NCBI RefSeq assembly: GCF_036013645.1
Contig: NZ_CP107869.1
Location: 1,674,001 to 1,738,000 of the forward strand
DNA from: Streptomyces sp. NBC_00490
Lineage (GTDB): Bacteria > Actinomycetota > Actinomycetes > Streptomycetales > Streptomycetaceae
Reading direction: 5' to 3'
Length of the DNA stretch: 64,000 nucleotides
Of this stretch, positions 44,093 through 52,673 are shown piece after piece. The position numbers and the translations under genes are program-made. Each line of letters opens with the position of its first letter. Positions within the stretch are counted from its first letter, which is position 1. The notes under the pieces are model-generated. The model did not search any database. It was not told where the DNA came from and saw only the letters and a list, made by a program, of their open reading frames with translations.

Positions 44093-46654
44093 TCACTCGG
44101 TGGCGATCGCCCGCAGTACGTCCAGGCGTGCCGCGCGACGGGCCGGGCGCAGGCCCGCCAGGGCGCCCGCCGCCAGGCCCACCAGGGCCACGATCACGAG
44201 TTGCAGCGGCGGCATCGCGAAGGCGAAGTCGCTGTCGCTCGCGCCGTCGGAGGCCTTGACCAGGACCCAGCCGAGGAACCCGCCGAGCGCCAGTCCCCCG
44301 ACCGTGCCGAACGCGGCCACCAGGACCGACTCCCAGCGGACCATGGCCCGCAGTTGGGAGCGGGTCTGGCCGACCGCCCGCAGCAGGCCCAGTTCCCGGG
44401 TGCGTTCGTGGATCGCCAGGGTCAGGGTGTTGGCGATGCCGAGGAGCGCGATGAGGACCGCCAGGGCCAGCAGGGCGTAGACCAGGGTGAGCATCATGTC
44501 GATGCCGCCCGCCGAGGACTGCGCGTACTCGTCCCGGGTCTGCACCTCGGGGTTGCCGTAGCGCTCGGCCACCTTCTCCACCGCGGCCTTGCCGGTGTCC
44601 GTGCTCACGCCGTCCTCGAACGACACGGCGATGAGGGTGTCGGCGTCCTGGGTGCGGTGCGGTTCCCAGGCCGCGCGGGTGATGACGTACTCCCCCGCGA
44701 GTTCGGACCGGCCGTAGACGGCACGGACCGTGAAGGTCTCGCTCTTGCCGTCCGTGAACGTCAGCCGGGTCGTGTCGCCGGTCTTCAGTCCCTGCTTGTC
44801 GGCCTCGCTCCCCGTGATGGCGATGCCGTCCGTGCCGAGACCGCTCAGGGACCCCTTGACCGTGCCCAGGTCGAAGGTGCGCTCCAGCGCCAGGGGGTCG
44901 GTGACCGTCAACGCCCTTCCCTTGCCGTCGACTTCGGCGACTCCGCGGCCGAGTCCGACGGCCGTGTCCACCTCGGGCAGCTGGTCGACGGCGCCGGCCA
45001 GACGCGGGCTCAGTCCGCTGCCGCCCGCGCCGAAGGCCGGGGTGCTCACCGCGATGTCGCCCGCGAAGGAGCGGGAGACGGTCTGGTCCATGGTCGCCTT
45101 CAGGGACGCGGCGAACACGGTGAACAGGGAGACGACCGCGACGCCGATCATCAGGGCACTGGCGGTGGCGGCCGTGCGCTTGGGGCTGCGCAGGGCGTTG
45201 CGGCGGGCGAGGCCCCCGGTGACTCCGCGCAGTCGGTCGAGGGGACCGCCGAGGACGCGTACCGCTGTGGTGGAGGCGACCGGGCCGAGGACCACGAACG
45301 AGGCCAGGGCCAGGACGGCACCGGTGCCCGCGAGCCACAGCGACGGGGAGACGAGGACACCGCTGATCGTCACGCCGAGGGCGAGGGCGACGAGGCCCGT
45401 TCCCGTGACGGCGCGCACGCGGGAGGCGCCCGAGGTGTCCACGGCGGTTTCGCGCAGAGCCGCCATCGGGGCGGTGCGGCCCGCCCGTACGGCGGGCAGG
45501 AGTGCGGAGCCGAGGCAGACCACGATGCCGACCGCGAGCGGCAGCAGCATGGACAGCACGCTGACCACCAAGTCGCCCTCGGGGAACGGGAATCCGATCG
45601 CCGGGAACAGGATCTGAAGACCCGCGGCGATACCGATGCCACCCGCCAGGCCCGCGAGCGAGGCCGTCACCGCGACCGCGGTCGCCTCCACGAGGGTCGA
45701 CGCGGTGACCTGGCGGCGGGAGGCACCCAGGGCGCGCAACAGGGCGTTCTCGCGGGTCCGTTGGGCGACGACGATGGCGAAGGTGTTGTGGATGGAGAAG
45801 GTCGCCACCAGCAGGGCGACGCCGGAGAAGACGAGGAGGAAGAGGGTGAAGATGGTCAGGAACTGGCTGGAGATCATCTCGGTGTTCTCCTCGGCCGACT
45901 TCTGGCCGGTGATCGCCTCGACTCCCTCGGGCAGTACGGGAGTCAGCCGATCGACGAGCTCCTGCTGGCTGACGCCGGGACCGGCGCGCACCTGGATGGT
46001 GGCCGCCTCGCCGGGCCGTGCGGTGAGGTACTTCTCGGCGTCGGCCTGCGTCATGCCGGTGAACGTCACCTGGGCCATGCCGTCCTCGCCGCCGAAGGTC
46101 GCCAGACCGACGATCGTCACCTCGACCGGGTCCGGCGTCCGGAGAGTCGTCGTGTCGCCGATCTCCAGGTCGCCGCGCTTGGCGGTGCCCCGGTCGATGA
46201 CGACCTCGCCCGACGCGGCGGGGGCACGGCCCTCGGCGAGCTGGTAGGCGTTGAGCTCGGGATCGGCGATCCAGTTGCCCGCGAGGGTCGGCGGACCCTG
46301 GCCGCCGATGGGATCACCGTTCGCGCCGACCAGCTGGCCCGCGCCCTGGATGCTGGGGGCGGCGGCCGCCACACCGGGGACGCGCTCGACGGCACTCACC
46401 AGGTCGGTGGCGACGGGCTGACGTACGCCCTCGCTGTCGCCCGGTGTGGTGATGGCGTCGGCGCTGCGGACCACGGCGTCCGTGCCGCTGGTCGCCCTGC
46501 CGAACATCGTGTCGAAGCCGGCGCGCAGGGTGTCGCCCATGACGAGCGTCCCGGCCAGGAAGGCGACGCCGAGGCACACCGCGAGGAAGGTTCCGGCGAA
46601 GCGGCGCCTGTGCGCGCGCAGGGAGGACACGCTCAGACGGACGGAGGCGTTCAT
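44093..46654 (-). CDS. FtsX-like ABC transporter permease
   Basis: This 853-aa permease has an N-terminal helix, a MacB-like periplasmic domain, and a first FtsX block of three helices (~265-420). A central pair of helices, a second extracytoplasmic domain and a final FtsX block (~735-850) follow. The coupling segment RENALLRALGASRRQV recurs as RELGLLRAVGQTRSQL. The ATG at 46654 overlaps the stop of the ATPase gene as ATGA. With the ATPase it should export or release a lipophilic compound, peptide or lipoprotein. Substrate unknown. Confidence 0.9.
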   Translation of the reverse strand: MNASVRLSVSSLRAHRRRFAGTFLAVCLGVAFLAGTLVMGDTLRAGFDTMFGRATSGTDAVVRSADAITTPGDSEGVRQPVATDLVSAVERVPGVAAAAPSIQGAGQLVGANGDPIGGQGPPTLAGNWIADPELNAYQLAEGRAPAASGEVVIDRGTAKRGDLEIGDTTTLRTPDPVEVTIVGLATFGGEDGMAQVTFTGMTQADAEKYLTARPGEAATIQVRAGPGVSQQELVDRLTPVLPEGVEAITGQKSAEENTEMISSQFLTIFTLFLLVFSGVALLVATFSIHNTFAIVVAQRTRENALLRALGASRRQVTASTLVEATAVAVTASLAGLAGGIGIAAGLQILFPAIGFPFPEGDLVVSVLSMLLPLAVGIVVCLGSALLPAVRAGRTAPMAALRETAVDTSGASRVRAVTGTGLVALALGVTISGVLVSPSLWLAGTGAVLALASFVVLGPVASTTAVRVLGGPLDRLRGVTGGLARRNALRSPKRTAATASALMIGVAVVSLFTVFAASLKATMDQTVSRSFAGDIAVSTPAFGAGGSGLSPRLAGAVDQLPEVDTAVGLGRGVAEVDGKGRALTVTDPLALERTFDLGTVKGSLSGLGTDGIAITGSEADKQGLKTGDTTRLTFTDGKSETFTVRAVYGRSELAGEYVITRAAWEPHRTQDADTLIAVSFEDGVSTDTGKAAVEKVAERYGNPEVQTRDEYAQSSAGGIDMMLTLVYALLALAVLIALLGIANTLTLAIHERTRELGLLRAVGQTRSQLRAMVRWESVLVAAFGTVGGLALGGFLGWVLVKASDGASDSDFAFAMPPLQLVIVALVGLAAGALAGLRPARRAARLDVLRAIATE

Positions 46655-47418
46655 GACGGCCCTCCGGGGGGTGAGGTGGTGTCGAAGGCCTTCATGCGGT
46701 CCAGGACCTTGTCGGCGGTCGGCGCGGTCATACGGTCGACCAGGCGCCCGTCCGCGAGGAAGACGACCTCGTCGGCGTGGGCGGCGGCCACGGGGTCGTG
46801 GGTGACCATGACGACCGTGCGGGCCGTCTGGCGGACGGCACGGCCGAGGAGGCCGAGCACCTCGCCGCCGGAGCGGGAGTCCAGGTTGCCGGTCGGTTCG
46901 TCGGCGAAGACGACGTCCGGTCGCCCGGCGAACGCCCTTGCCACGGCGACGCGTTGCTGCTGGCCGCCGGAGAGTTCGGAGGGGCGGTGGTGGAGGCGGT
47001 CGCGCAGGCCGACGACGTCGACGAGTGCGTCGATCCACTCGCGGTCGCCCTTGCCGCCCGCCAGGTCGAGGGGGAGCCTGATGTTCTCCTCGACGGTCAG
47101 GGTGGGCACCAGGTTGAACGCCTGGAACACGAAGCCCACGCGGTCGCGGCGCAGCAGGGTGAGGCGGCGGTCGTCGAGGGAGCCCAGTTCGGTGTCGCCG
47201 ATGCGGGCGGTGCCCGAGGTGAGCGTGTCGAGACCGGCCGCGCAGTGCATCAGGGTGGACTTGCCGGAGCCCGAGGGCCCCATGATCGCGGTGAAGCGGC
47301 CGGCCGGGAAGTCGACGCTCACCCCGTCCAGGGCCCTCACGCCGGTGTCGCCGCTGCCGTAGACCTTCACGGCGTCGACCACCCGGGCGGCCGACCGGAC
47401 GGCGGTCGTGGTCGTCAT
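46651..47418 (-). CDS. ABC transporter ATP-binding protein (LolD/MacB type)
   Basis: This 255-aa ATPase has Walker A GPSGSGKST, the Q-loop region FVFQAFNLVPTLT, the signature LSGGQQQRVAVARA, Walker B VVFADEPTGNLDS and switch His VTHD. This set is typical of MacB/LolD-type export ATPases that pair with FtsX permeases. The ATG at 47418 overlaps the SHOCT gene stop and the gene's own stop overlaps the permease start, making a tightly coupled three-gene operon. Confidence 0.95.
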   Translation of the reverse strand: MTTTTAVRSAARVVDAVKVYGSGDTGVRALDGVSVDFPAGRFTAIMGPSGSGKSTLMHCAAGLDTLTSGTARIGDTELGSLDDRRLTLLRRDRVGFVFQAFNLVPTLTVEENIRLPLDLAGGKGDREWIDALVDVVGLRDRLHHRPSELSGGQQQRVAVARAFAGRPDVVFADEPTGNLDSRSGGEVLGLLGRAVRQTARTVVMVTHDPVAAAHADEVVFLADGRLVDRMTAPTADKVLDRMKAFDTTSPPGGPS

Positions 47419-47705
47419 GCCGCACCGCCCTTGCCCGTGCGGCCGAACTGCTCGTCCAGGACGGACAGCCGGCGCCAGTACTCGTCCTCGTCGATCTCGC
47501 CGGAGGCGAACCGGCGGCCGAGCACGGCGATGGGCGAGTCGCCGGACGGACCGGTGTCGGCGGTCGCGCGCCACGGGCCACGGCGGCCGCGCAGGCCGGT
47601 GCGGCGCAGGACGGTGACGGCGCCGACCACGACGGCCGCCCAGATCAGCGGGAAGAGAAGGATCCACGGGCCGGGCCCGCCGTCCCAGTGCGCCAGGGTC
47701 TGCAT
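47415..47705 (-). CDS. SHOCT-domain small membrane protein
   Basis: This 96-aa protein has one N-terminal transmembrane helix (WILLFPLIWAAVVVGAVTVL), a basic loop and a C-terminal SHOCT motif (IAVLGRRFASGEIDEDEYWR, residues ~58-90). SHOCT proteins are often found with transporters and may act in oligomerisation or assembly. The ATG at 47705 follows AGGGAGA. It is the promoter-proximal gene of the ABC operon and lies divergent from a TetR gene. Confidence 0.85.
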   Translation of the reverse strand: MQTLAHWDGGPGPWILLFPLIWAAVVVGAVTVLRRTGLRGRRGPWRATADTGPSGDSPIAVLGRRFASGEIDEDEYWRRLSVLDEQFGRTGKGGAA

Positions 47706-47853
47706 CTCGGGTCATCTCCCTAGTGATGTGTCCGGTTGATGTCTCGAGACTGGCCCCGGCCAGGGGTGCGGGTCGTCGTACGGCCAGCGGCAGTGCGGGT
47801 ACCTCCCGGGGAGTACGAGGGGCCGTTCCGGCTGCTCCGTGAGGGCTCGACTT

Positions 47854-47875
47854 CTGTAACTACTAGTATGTACAG
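47854..47875 (+). promoter_or_regulatory. TetR-type operator overlapping the -10 of the TetR gene
   Basis: Half-sites CTGTAACTACT and AGTATGTACAG meet at the centre. Right and left halves match in 9 of 11 positions after reverse complementing. The -10-like TAGTAT (47864-47869) is inside the site, so binding should block the TetR promoter. The ATG at 47883 lies 8 bases after the palindrome, implying a very short leader. Confidence 0.6.
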
Positions 47876-47882
47876 TGCGTGT

Positions 47883-48443
47883 ATGAGCACCCCGGAGCGT
47901 CTGATCGAGTCCACCCGAGAGCTGCTGTGGGAGCGCGGTTACGTGGGCACCAGCCCCAAGGCCATCCTGGAGCGTTCGGGTGCCGGGCAGGGCAGCATGT
48001 ACCACCACTTCAAGGGCAAGCCCGACCTCGCGCTGGCCGCGATCCGGCGCACGGCAGCGGAGATGAGGGCTACCGCCGAGGGAGTACTCGGCGGGCCGGG
48101 GACGCCGTACGAGCGCATCGAGGCGTATCTGCTGCGCGAGCGCGATGTGTTGCGCGGCTGCCCGGTCGGGCGGCTGACGATGGATCCGGACATCATCGCC
48201 AGCGACGAGTTGCGCGAGCCGGTGGACGAGACCCTCGACTGGCTGCGTGAACGGATCGCCGGGATCGTCGAGGAGGGCAGGGAGCAGGGGCAGTTCGCGG
48301 CGTCGCTCGACGGCGAGGCGATCGCGGCGACGGTCGTCGCCACCGTGCAGGGCGGCTATGTCCTCGCCCGCGCCTCGGGCTCCCCCGCCGCCTTCGACGC
48401 GGGCGTCCGGGGACTGCTCTCCCTCCTCTCACCACGGCCTTAG
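47883..48443 (+). CDS. TetR/AcrR-family regulator
   Basis: This 186-aa protein has the TetR helix-turn-helix RLIESTRELLWERGYVGTSP then KAILERSGAGQGSMYHHFKGK (residues ~5-50), and a C-terminal domain of the YcdC/LmrA-like type ending in a conserved helical dimer region. The ATG at 47883 is preferred; an in-frame ATG at 47868 lies inside the predicted operator. It is divergent from the SHOCT-ABC operon and 12 bases ahead of the cupin gene. It could control both directions, with export and detoxification as likely outputs. Confidence 0.88.
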   Translation: MSTPERLIESTRELLWERGYVGTSPKAILERSGAGQGSMYHHFKGKPDLALAAIRRTAAEMRATAEGVLGGPGTPYERIEAYLLRERDVLRGCPVGRLTMDPDIIASDELREPVDETLDWLRERIAGIVEEGREQGQFAASLDGEAIAATVVATVQGGYVLARASGSPAAFDAGVRGLLSLLSPRP

Positions 48444-48455
48444 GAGTTCACGCAC

Positions 48456-48851
48456 GTGCACATCACGAGGAAGCGTCCCGACACGTGGCAGGGTCCGGCG
48501 GAGAACTTCACCGGCACGGTGTGGCTGGACGAGATCGCCGCGCCCGGACCCCCGTCACGGCTGCGGATGTTCAACGTCCACTTCGCCCCGGGCGCGCACA
48601 CCGCCTGGCACCGTCATCCCCGCGGCCAGGTCCTGCACGTCCTGGAGGGCGAGGGGCTGGTGCAGCGGGAGGGCGGCGAGATCGAGGCGATCCGGGCGGG
48701 CGACACCGTGTGGATCGAACCCGGCGAACGGCACTGGCACGGCGCCGGACCGCGCACCTTCATGACCCACCTCGCGGTCGTGGAGGCCACCGAGGACGGC
48801 ACGACCACGCACTGGGAAGCGCACGTGGACACCGCGGAGTACCCCGCCTGA
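48456..48851 (+). CDS. Cupin-domain protein
   Basis: This 131-aa single-domain cupin has metal-binding motif 1 at APGAHTAWHRHPRGQVLHVLEG and motif 2 at PGERHWHGA. It is similar in size to small cupins such as carboxymuconolactone-type or quercetinase-like proteins. The GTG at 48456 follows TAGGAG and lies 12 bases after the TetR stop. It is in a co-directional unit with the DUF4865 and phosphotriesterase-like genes. The reaction is unknown. Confidence 0.85.
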   Translation: MHITRKRPDTWQGPAENFTGTVWLDEIAAPGPPSRLRMFNVHFAPGAHTAWHRHPRGQVLHVLEGEGLVQREGGEIEAIRAGDTVWIEPGERHWHGAGPRTFMTHLAVVEATEDGTTTHWEAHVDTAEYPA

Positions 48852-48862
48852 GGAGGCACGCG

Positions 48863-49447
48863 ATGCATGCCATGCAGTACGAACTCACCCTGCCCGCCGA
48901 CTACGACATGGACGTGATCCGCGCCCGCGTGGCCCGTGTCGGACATCTCCTCGACGAGTGGGAGGGCCTCGGGCTCAAGGCGTACCTGATGCGGGAGCGC
49001 GGGGTGCACGGCTCGCCGGTCAACCAGTACGCGCCGTTCTACCTCTGGGACACCATGGCGGGCATGAACTCCTTCCTGTGGGGAGGCGCCTTCCAGGGGC
49101 TGAGCGACGACTTCGGGCGGCCGTCGGTCCGGCAGTGGACGGGGCTGGCCCTCGAGGAGGGCGGCGCCGCCGGTTCGCCGGCGCGGGTCGCGGTACGGAG
49201 GCGGCAACCGGTGCCGGACGGAGTGGAGTTGGCGGAGGTCATGGGGGACGCGGTGCGTGCGGCGGGGCGGCTGGCGGCGCAGGACGGGGCGGTGCTGGCG
49301 GCGGCCGTCGTGGACTCCAGTCGTTGGGAGTTGGTCCACTTCTCGCTCTGGGCCCATGACACGCCCAAGGCCGACGGCGAGGTGTTCCAGGTGCTGCACC
49401 TGTCGGCGTCGGGGCTCGCCGGGCTGCCGCGGGGGCGCCGGTGGTGA
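48863..49447 (+). CDS. DUF4865-family protein
   Basis: This 194-aa protein opens with the family-like sequence MQYELTLPADYDMDVIRARV and later has APFYLWDTMAGMNSFLWGG. The fold is unknown, but it may be a dimeric alpha/beta-barrel type monooxygenase relative. The ATG at 48863 follows GAGGAGG by six bases; 48872 is possible. It lies 11 bases after the cupin gene and its stop overlaps the next start as GTGA. DUF4865 genes often accompany TetR and cupin genes, but their role is undescribed. Confidence 0.8.
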   Translation: MHAMQYELTLPADYDMDVIRARVARVGHLLDEWEGLGLKAYLMRERGVHGSPVNQYAPFYLWDTMAGMNSFLWGGAFQGLSDDFGRPSVRQWTGLALEEGGAAGSPARVAVRRRQPVPDGVELAEVMGDAVRAAGRLAAQDGAVLAAAVVDSSRWELVHFSLWAHDTPKADGEVFQVLHLSASGLAGLPRGRRW

Positions 49448-50352
49448 GCGCGGTCCGAACGGTGGTCGGGGATGTGGAGCCGGAGCGGCTGGGTGTGTGC
49501 GACGCGCACGACCATCTGTTCTTCGGCAGCCCCCAGTTGCCCGGGCAGGAGTTGCGGGACGTGTCCGCGGCCCGCGCGGAGTTGGCGGCGTTCCGCGCCC
49601 AGGGCGGGCACAGCGTGGTGCAGTGGACGCCGTACGGGCTGGGGAGACGAGCTGCCGATCTGCCGCCGCTGTCCCGGGAGACGGGGGTCCTGGTGGTGGC
49701 CGCGACCGGTCTGCACCAGGCCGTCCACTACGACGACCGGACCCTGAAAGCACTGCGCGGCAGGCTCGCCGAGCTCTTCGTATCCGAACTGACCGACGGG
49801 ATCGGCACATCGGGCGTCCGTGCCGGACTCATCAAGGTCGCCGGCGGTTTCCACGCCCTCGACGCACACGCCCGCTGGACGATGACCGCGGCGGCCGAGG
49901 CGCACCACGCGACCGGTGCGCCGATCGCGGTCCACCTGGAGCTGGGCACCGGCGCGCTCGACGTACTGGACCTGCTGTGCGGGGAGTTGGGCGTGGCGCC
50001 GTACCGGGTGATCCTGGGCCATCTGAACCGCTCCCCCGACCTCGTGGCGCACCGGCAGGCCGCGGCGTCGGGCTGTTACCTGGCCTTCGACGGTCCCTCA
50101 CGTGCGAACCACGCCACGGACTGGCGGATGCCGGACGCCGTACGGGCCCTGGCCGAGGCGGGCCACGGCGATCGGCTCCTCCTGGGCGGTGACACGACGA
50201 CCGCGGCGGCGCGTTCGGTGAACGGCGGTCCCGGGATGCCGTATCTGCTGCGTCGGGTGCGGCCGCGACTGGCGGCGGAGCTCGGCGCCGAACTGGTCGA
50301 ACGCATCATGCGCGAGAATCCTGGGCGGGCCCTCGGCGTCGAGTGGCACTGA
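49444..50352 (+). CDS. Phosphotriesterase-family metal hydrolase
   Basis: This 302-aa amidohydrolase-superfamily protein has metal-site motifs in canonical order: HxH (residues 22 and 24, CDAHDHLFFG), the carboxylated Lys candidate (GLIKVAGG), His (AVHLELG), His (LGHLNRSPD) and a C-terminal Asp (LLGGDTTTA). Family members hydrolyse lactones, phosphotriesters or organophosphates. The GTG at 49444 overlaps the previous stop in the sequence GTGA. It sits in the TetR-cupin-DUF4865 unit. The native substrate may be a lactone, which is inference. Confidence 0.85.
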   Translation: MSAVRTVVGDVEPERLGVCDAHDHLFFGSPQLPGQELRDVSAARAELAAFRAQGGHSVVQWTPYGLGRRAADLPPLSRETGVLVVAATGLHQAVHYDDRTLKALRGRLAELFVSELTDGIGTSGVRAGLIKVAGGFHALDAHARWTMTAAAEAHHATGAPIAVHLELGTGALDVLDLLCGELGVAPYRVILGHLNRSPDLVAHRQAAASGCYLAFDGPSRANHATDWRMPDAVRALAEAGHGDRLLLGGDTTTAAARSVNGGPGMPYLLRRVRPRLAAELGAELVERIMRENPGRALGVEWH

Positions 50353-50376
50353 CCGGCGACGAAAGCGGGAGCACGG

Positions 50377-50553
50377 ATGGCACTGGAGATGCGCGGGAGA
50401 TGCGAACGCTGTGAGACGGCCGAGCTGCCGCCGGACGCCCCGGCCCGCATCTGCTCGTACGAGTGCACCTTCTGTGTGCCCTGCACCGAGGCGATGCGGG
50501 GCATCTGCCCCAACTGCGGCGGCGAACTGGTCCCCCGGCCGCGGAGGGCCTAA
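50377..50553 (+). CDS. DUF1272 zinc-ribbon protein (58 aa)
   Basis: This short protein carries four CxxC-like pairs: CERC, then CTFC, PCTEAM and CPNC. This is the usual DUF1272 pattern of cysteines that bind zinc. The ATG at 50377 follows GGGAG by five bases. It lies 24 bases after the phosphotriesterase-like gene and its stop overlaps the convergent GNAT gene. The function of DUF1272 is unknown. Confidence 0.85.
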   Translation: MALEMRGRCERCETAELPPDAPARICSYECTFCVPCTEAMRGICPNCGGELVPRPRRA

Positions 50554-51092
50554 CCCTTCGGACCCGGCTTCCAGTCCCGGGCGAGGAGGCCGAGCAGTAC
50601 CTCGTCCACGAACTCGCCCATCACCCATGCCGAGGAGCGCAGCACGCCCTCGTGGACGAAGCCGTTGTGCTCGGCCGAGCGCAGCATCGCGGCGTTGTCC
50701 GCCAGCGTCTCGATCTGGAGCCGATGCAGGCCGCGCACGATGAAGCCGTAGTGGCACAGCACCGCGACCACGTCGGTGCCGTAGCCCTTGCCGCGAGCGG
50801 AGGGACGCAGGCCGAGGCCGATGTGTGCGAACCGGTTGTGGTTGTCGATGCCCCACAGGGTCGCGGTGCCGATCAGGGTGCCGCCGTCGAGTTCCACCAC
50901 GGAGAACGGGACGTGCCCTTCCTCCTCGTCGTCCACCACGAGCCGCGAGTCCTTGGAGCCCGGTGTGATCGGCCGCCACGGCCGGCCCTCGGCCCGCGCG
51001 GAGTTGGCCACGTCGTCGTAGAGCTCGGTCCGCAGGATCGGGATGTCGTCCTCGTGGCGGGCCCTGAGCCCGACCTTGGTGCCTTTGAGCAT
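50550..51092 (-). CDS. GNAT-family N-acetyltransferase (RimJ/RimL type)
   Basis: This 180-aa acetyltransferase has the acetyl-CoA pyrophosphate loop (GLRPSARGKGYGTDVVAVLC) and the RimJ/RimL-like start LRARHEDDIPIL. The segment LHRLQIETLADNAAMLRSAE and the FVHEG motif are also visible. It probably acetylates the N-terminus of a protein or an amine-bearing small molecule. The start at 51092 is an ATG. It is a single gene convergent with the DUF1272 gene and overlapping it by four bases. Confidence 0.9.
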   Translation of the reverse strand: MLKGTKVGLRARHEDDIPILRTELYDDVANSARAEGRPWRPITPGSKDSRLVVDDEEEGHVPFSVVELDGGTLIGTATLWGIDNHNRFAHIGLGLRPSARGKGYGTDVVAVLCHYGFIVRGLHRLQIETLADNAAMLRSAEHNGFVHEGVLRSSAWVMGEFVDEVLLGLLARDWKPGPKG

Positions 51093-51136
51093 GCAGGCTT
51101 CCTATCCGACCGGGAGCGCCGACGACAACTCCTTTC

Positions 51137-52606
51137 CTACGCCACCGAGATGTCCACCGACGGCCTCACCTCGGCCGCCGCGGCCAGGGCCTCGTGCACC
51201 GGGTGGGTGTCGAAGGCGGTCAACAGGGCGGTGTCCGCCGGACGTTCGGCGGCCGGGAAGGCGATCTGCTCGTAGGCGCTCTGGAAGCGCGGGCCCCAGC
51301 GGCGGGCGCCGAGGCGGGCCGTGCGGGAGCAGTTGTCGACCATGTGGCCGACGTCGCGGGCGTGCATGTAGGGCAGGAGCGAGTCCACGGCCTCGATGAC
51401 GGACTCGTTGACGATCTCGGACCAGGGGTGGCCGCGGTCGGCGAACTCGTCGATCTGGGCCGTCATGGTGGCGACGAAGACCCCGGCGGTGAACGGGTCC
51501 ACGGGCAGCTCCCGTTCGGCCCTGCGGGTGTGCGCCCGGTCGCTCACCGACCACATCGGTGAACCGCCGATCCGGCTCATCTCACGGGCGCCGAGCCGCC
51601 GTTCGGCCAGGATCACACTGCGCAGCTCCGTGCCGTCGGCGACCTCGTCGTAGATCTCCGCGACGATCTCGCGGGCCGGGCCGTACGTCGCCGTGTACGC
51701 ACGGTCGAACACGTCACGGGCGTCGGCGTCGAGGTTCTCGCGGACCGCCCGCAGGCCGGCCCGGGAGATGGTGCGGGCGATCGGGCCGGTCACGTTCTCG
51801 CAGGAGCGTTCGTACGCCGTCACCTCGTCGTCCCCGGCGAGGCGGTAACGCGTGAAGAGGCTCTCGACGATGCCGTGGACGGCGCCCAGCAGGATGGCGC
51901 GTTCGCCGACGATGTCGGAGAGGTACTCACCGGCGAGTGTGGTGCGGAAGGTGTACGGCGAGCCGAGCGCCACCGACCAGCCCAGCGCGAGGTCGACGGC
52001 CCGGCCGTCGGGGTCGGCGTGGACCGCGTGACTGCTGTTGATCCCGGCGCCGTTGATCTCGGCGCCCTGCTGGTAGAGCCGTCGCACCGAGTCACCCATG
52101 CCCTTGGGGCACACCGCGATCACCGGATGTCCCGGCGGGAAGCCGCCGCCGGACTCGCGGAGGTGGCCGAGCAGGAAGCCGTGGGACAGGCCGATGGCGG
52201 CGCCCGGCTTCAGGGCCGCGAAGATCTCCTGGTGATGGGCGGCGAGTGCGGCGTCCGCGATCAGCAGGATCACGAGGTCGCTGTCGGCGGTGACGGCGAG
52301 CCAGTCGCCGAGGGTGCCGTCCTCCTCGGTGAAGCCGTGGGCGCGGGCGTCGGCGGCCGAGCGCGAACCGGGGCGCAGTCCGACGGCCACCCGGACGTCC
52401 GTGCCGGTGAGCGAGTCGCGCAGGTTCAGGGCCTGGGCGCGGCCTTGGGGGCCCCATCCGATGACACCGATGCGGCGGATCCCGGCGAAGGCCCGCGGGA
52501 GCAGCGGGAAGAGGTGCCGGCCGCCGCGCAGGATGGTCTCGGTGCCGCCGGGCACGTCCATCGTCTCCAGGGAGAAGACACGGGAGCTGTACGTGGTCGA
52601 GGTCAT
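51137..52606 (-). CDS. ilvC: Ketol-acid reductoisomerase, plant-like class II
   Basis: This 489-aa enzyme has the long, class II size rather than the ~330 aa of class I. The NADPH loop is VIGWGPQGRAQALNLRDS (residues 48-65), with Arg/Ser for the phosphate in GLRPGSRS. Catalytic His142 and Lys168 and metal ligands Asp231 and Glu235 (SDIVGERAILLGAVHG) are present. The C-terminal domain has NESVIEAVDSLLPYMHAR and DNCSRTARLGARRW, and the tail RPSVDISV resembles chloroplast enzymes. It isomerises and reduces acetolactate in isoleucine/valine synthesis. No other ilv gene adjoins it except the divergent regulator. Confidence 0.92.
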   Translation of the reverse strand: MTSTTYSSRVFSLETMDVPGGTETILRGGRHLFPLLPRAFAGIRRIGVIGWGPQGRAQALNLRDSLTGTDVRVAVGLRPGSRSAADARAHGFTEEDGTLGDWLAVTADSDLVILLIADAALAAHHQEIFAALKPGAAIGLSHGFLLGHLRESGGGFPPGHPVIAVCPKGMGDSVRRLYQQGAEINGAGINSSHAVHADPDGRAVDLALGWSVALGSPYTFRTTLAGEYLSDIVGERAILLGAVHGIVESLFTRYRLAGDDEVTAYERSCENVTGPIARTISRAGLRAVRENLDADARDVFDRAYTATYGPAREIVAEIYDEVADGTELRSVILAERRLGAREMSRIGGSPMWSVSDRAHTRRAERELPVDPFTAGVFVATMTAQIDEFADRGHPWSEIVNESVIEAVDSLLPYMHARDVGHMVDNCSRTARLGARRWGPRFQSAYEQIAFPAAERPADTALLTAFDTHPVHEALAAAAEVRPSVDISVA

Positions 52607-52633
52607 GGTCGAGTTGTAGGCTCCGGACGAGCA

Positions 52634-52648
52634 TTGCGACAAGCGCAA
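52634..52648. promoter_or_regulatory. Candidate LysR/IlvY operator between ilvC and ilvY
   Basis: Perfect arms TTGCG and CGCAA surround a 5-base spacer (ACAAG), giving the LysR-type T-N11-A pattern. A second inverted pair GCAACA (52645-52650) and TGTTGC (52663-52668) overlaps it toward the regulator gene. Both lie in the 67-base divergent gap. Confidence 0.55.
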
Positions 52649-52673
52649 CATCTGAAGCGGGGTGTTGCACCGA

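Noticed and set aside
44093..47581. A single frame that would fuse the permease to sequence upstream of the ATPase
   Set aside because: The part beyond 46654 is an Arg/Pro-rich out-of-phase reading of the ATPase and SHOCT genes. The ATGA overlaps give clear separate starts.
48614..49810. A long minus-strand frame opposite the cupin, DUF4865 and phosphotriesterase-like genes
   Set aside because: It consists of Arg/Pro/Ser-rich low complexity and is antisense to three genes with recognisable domains.
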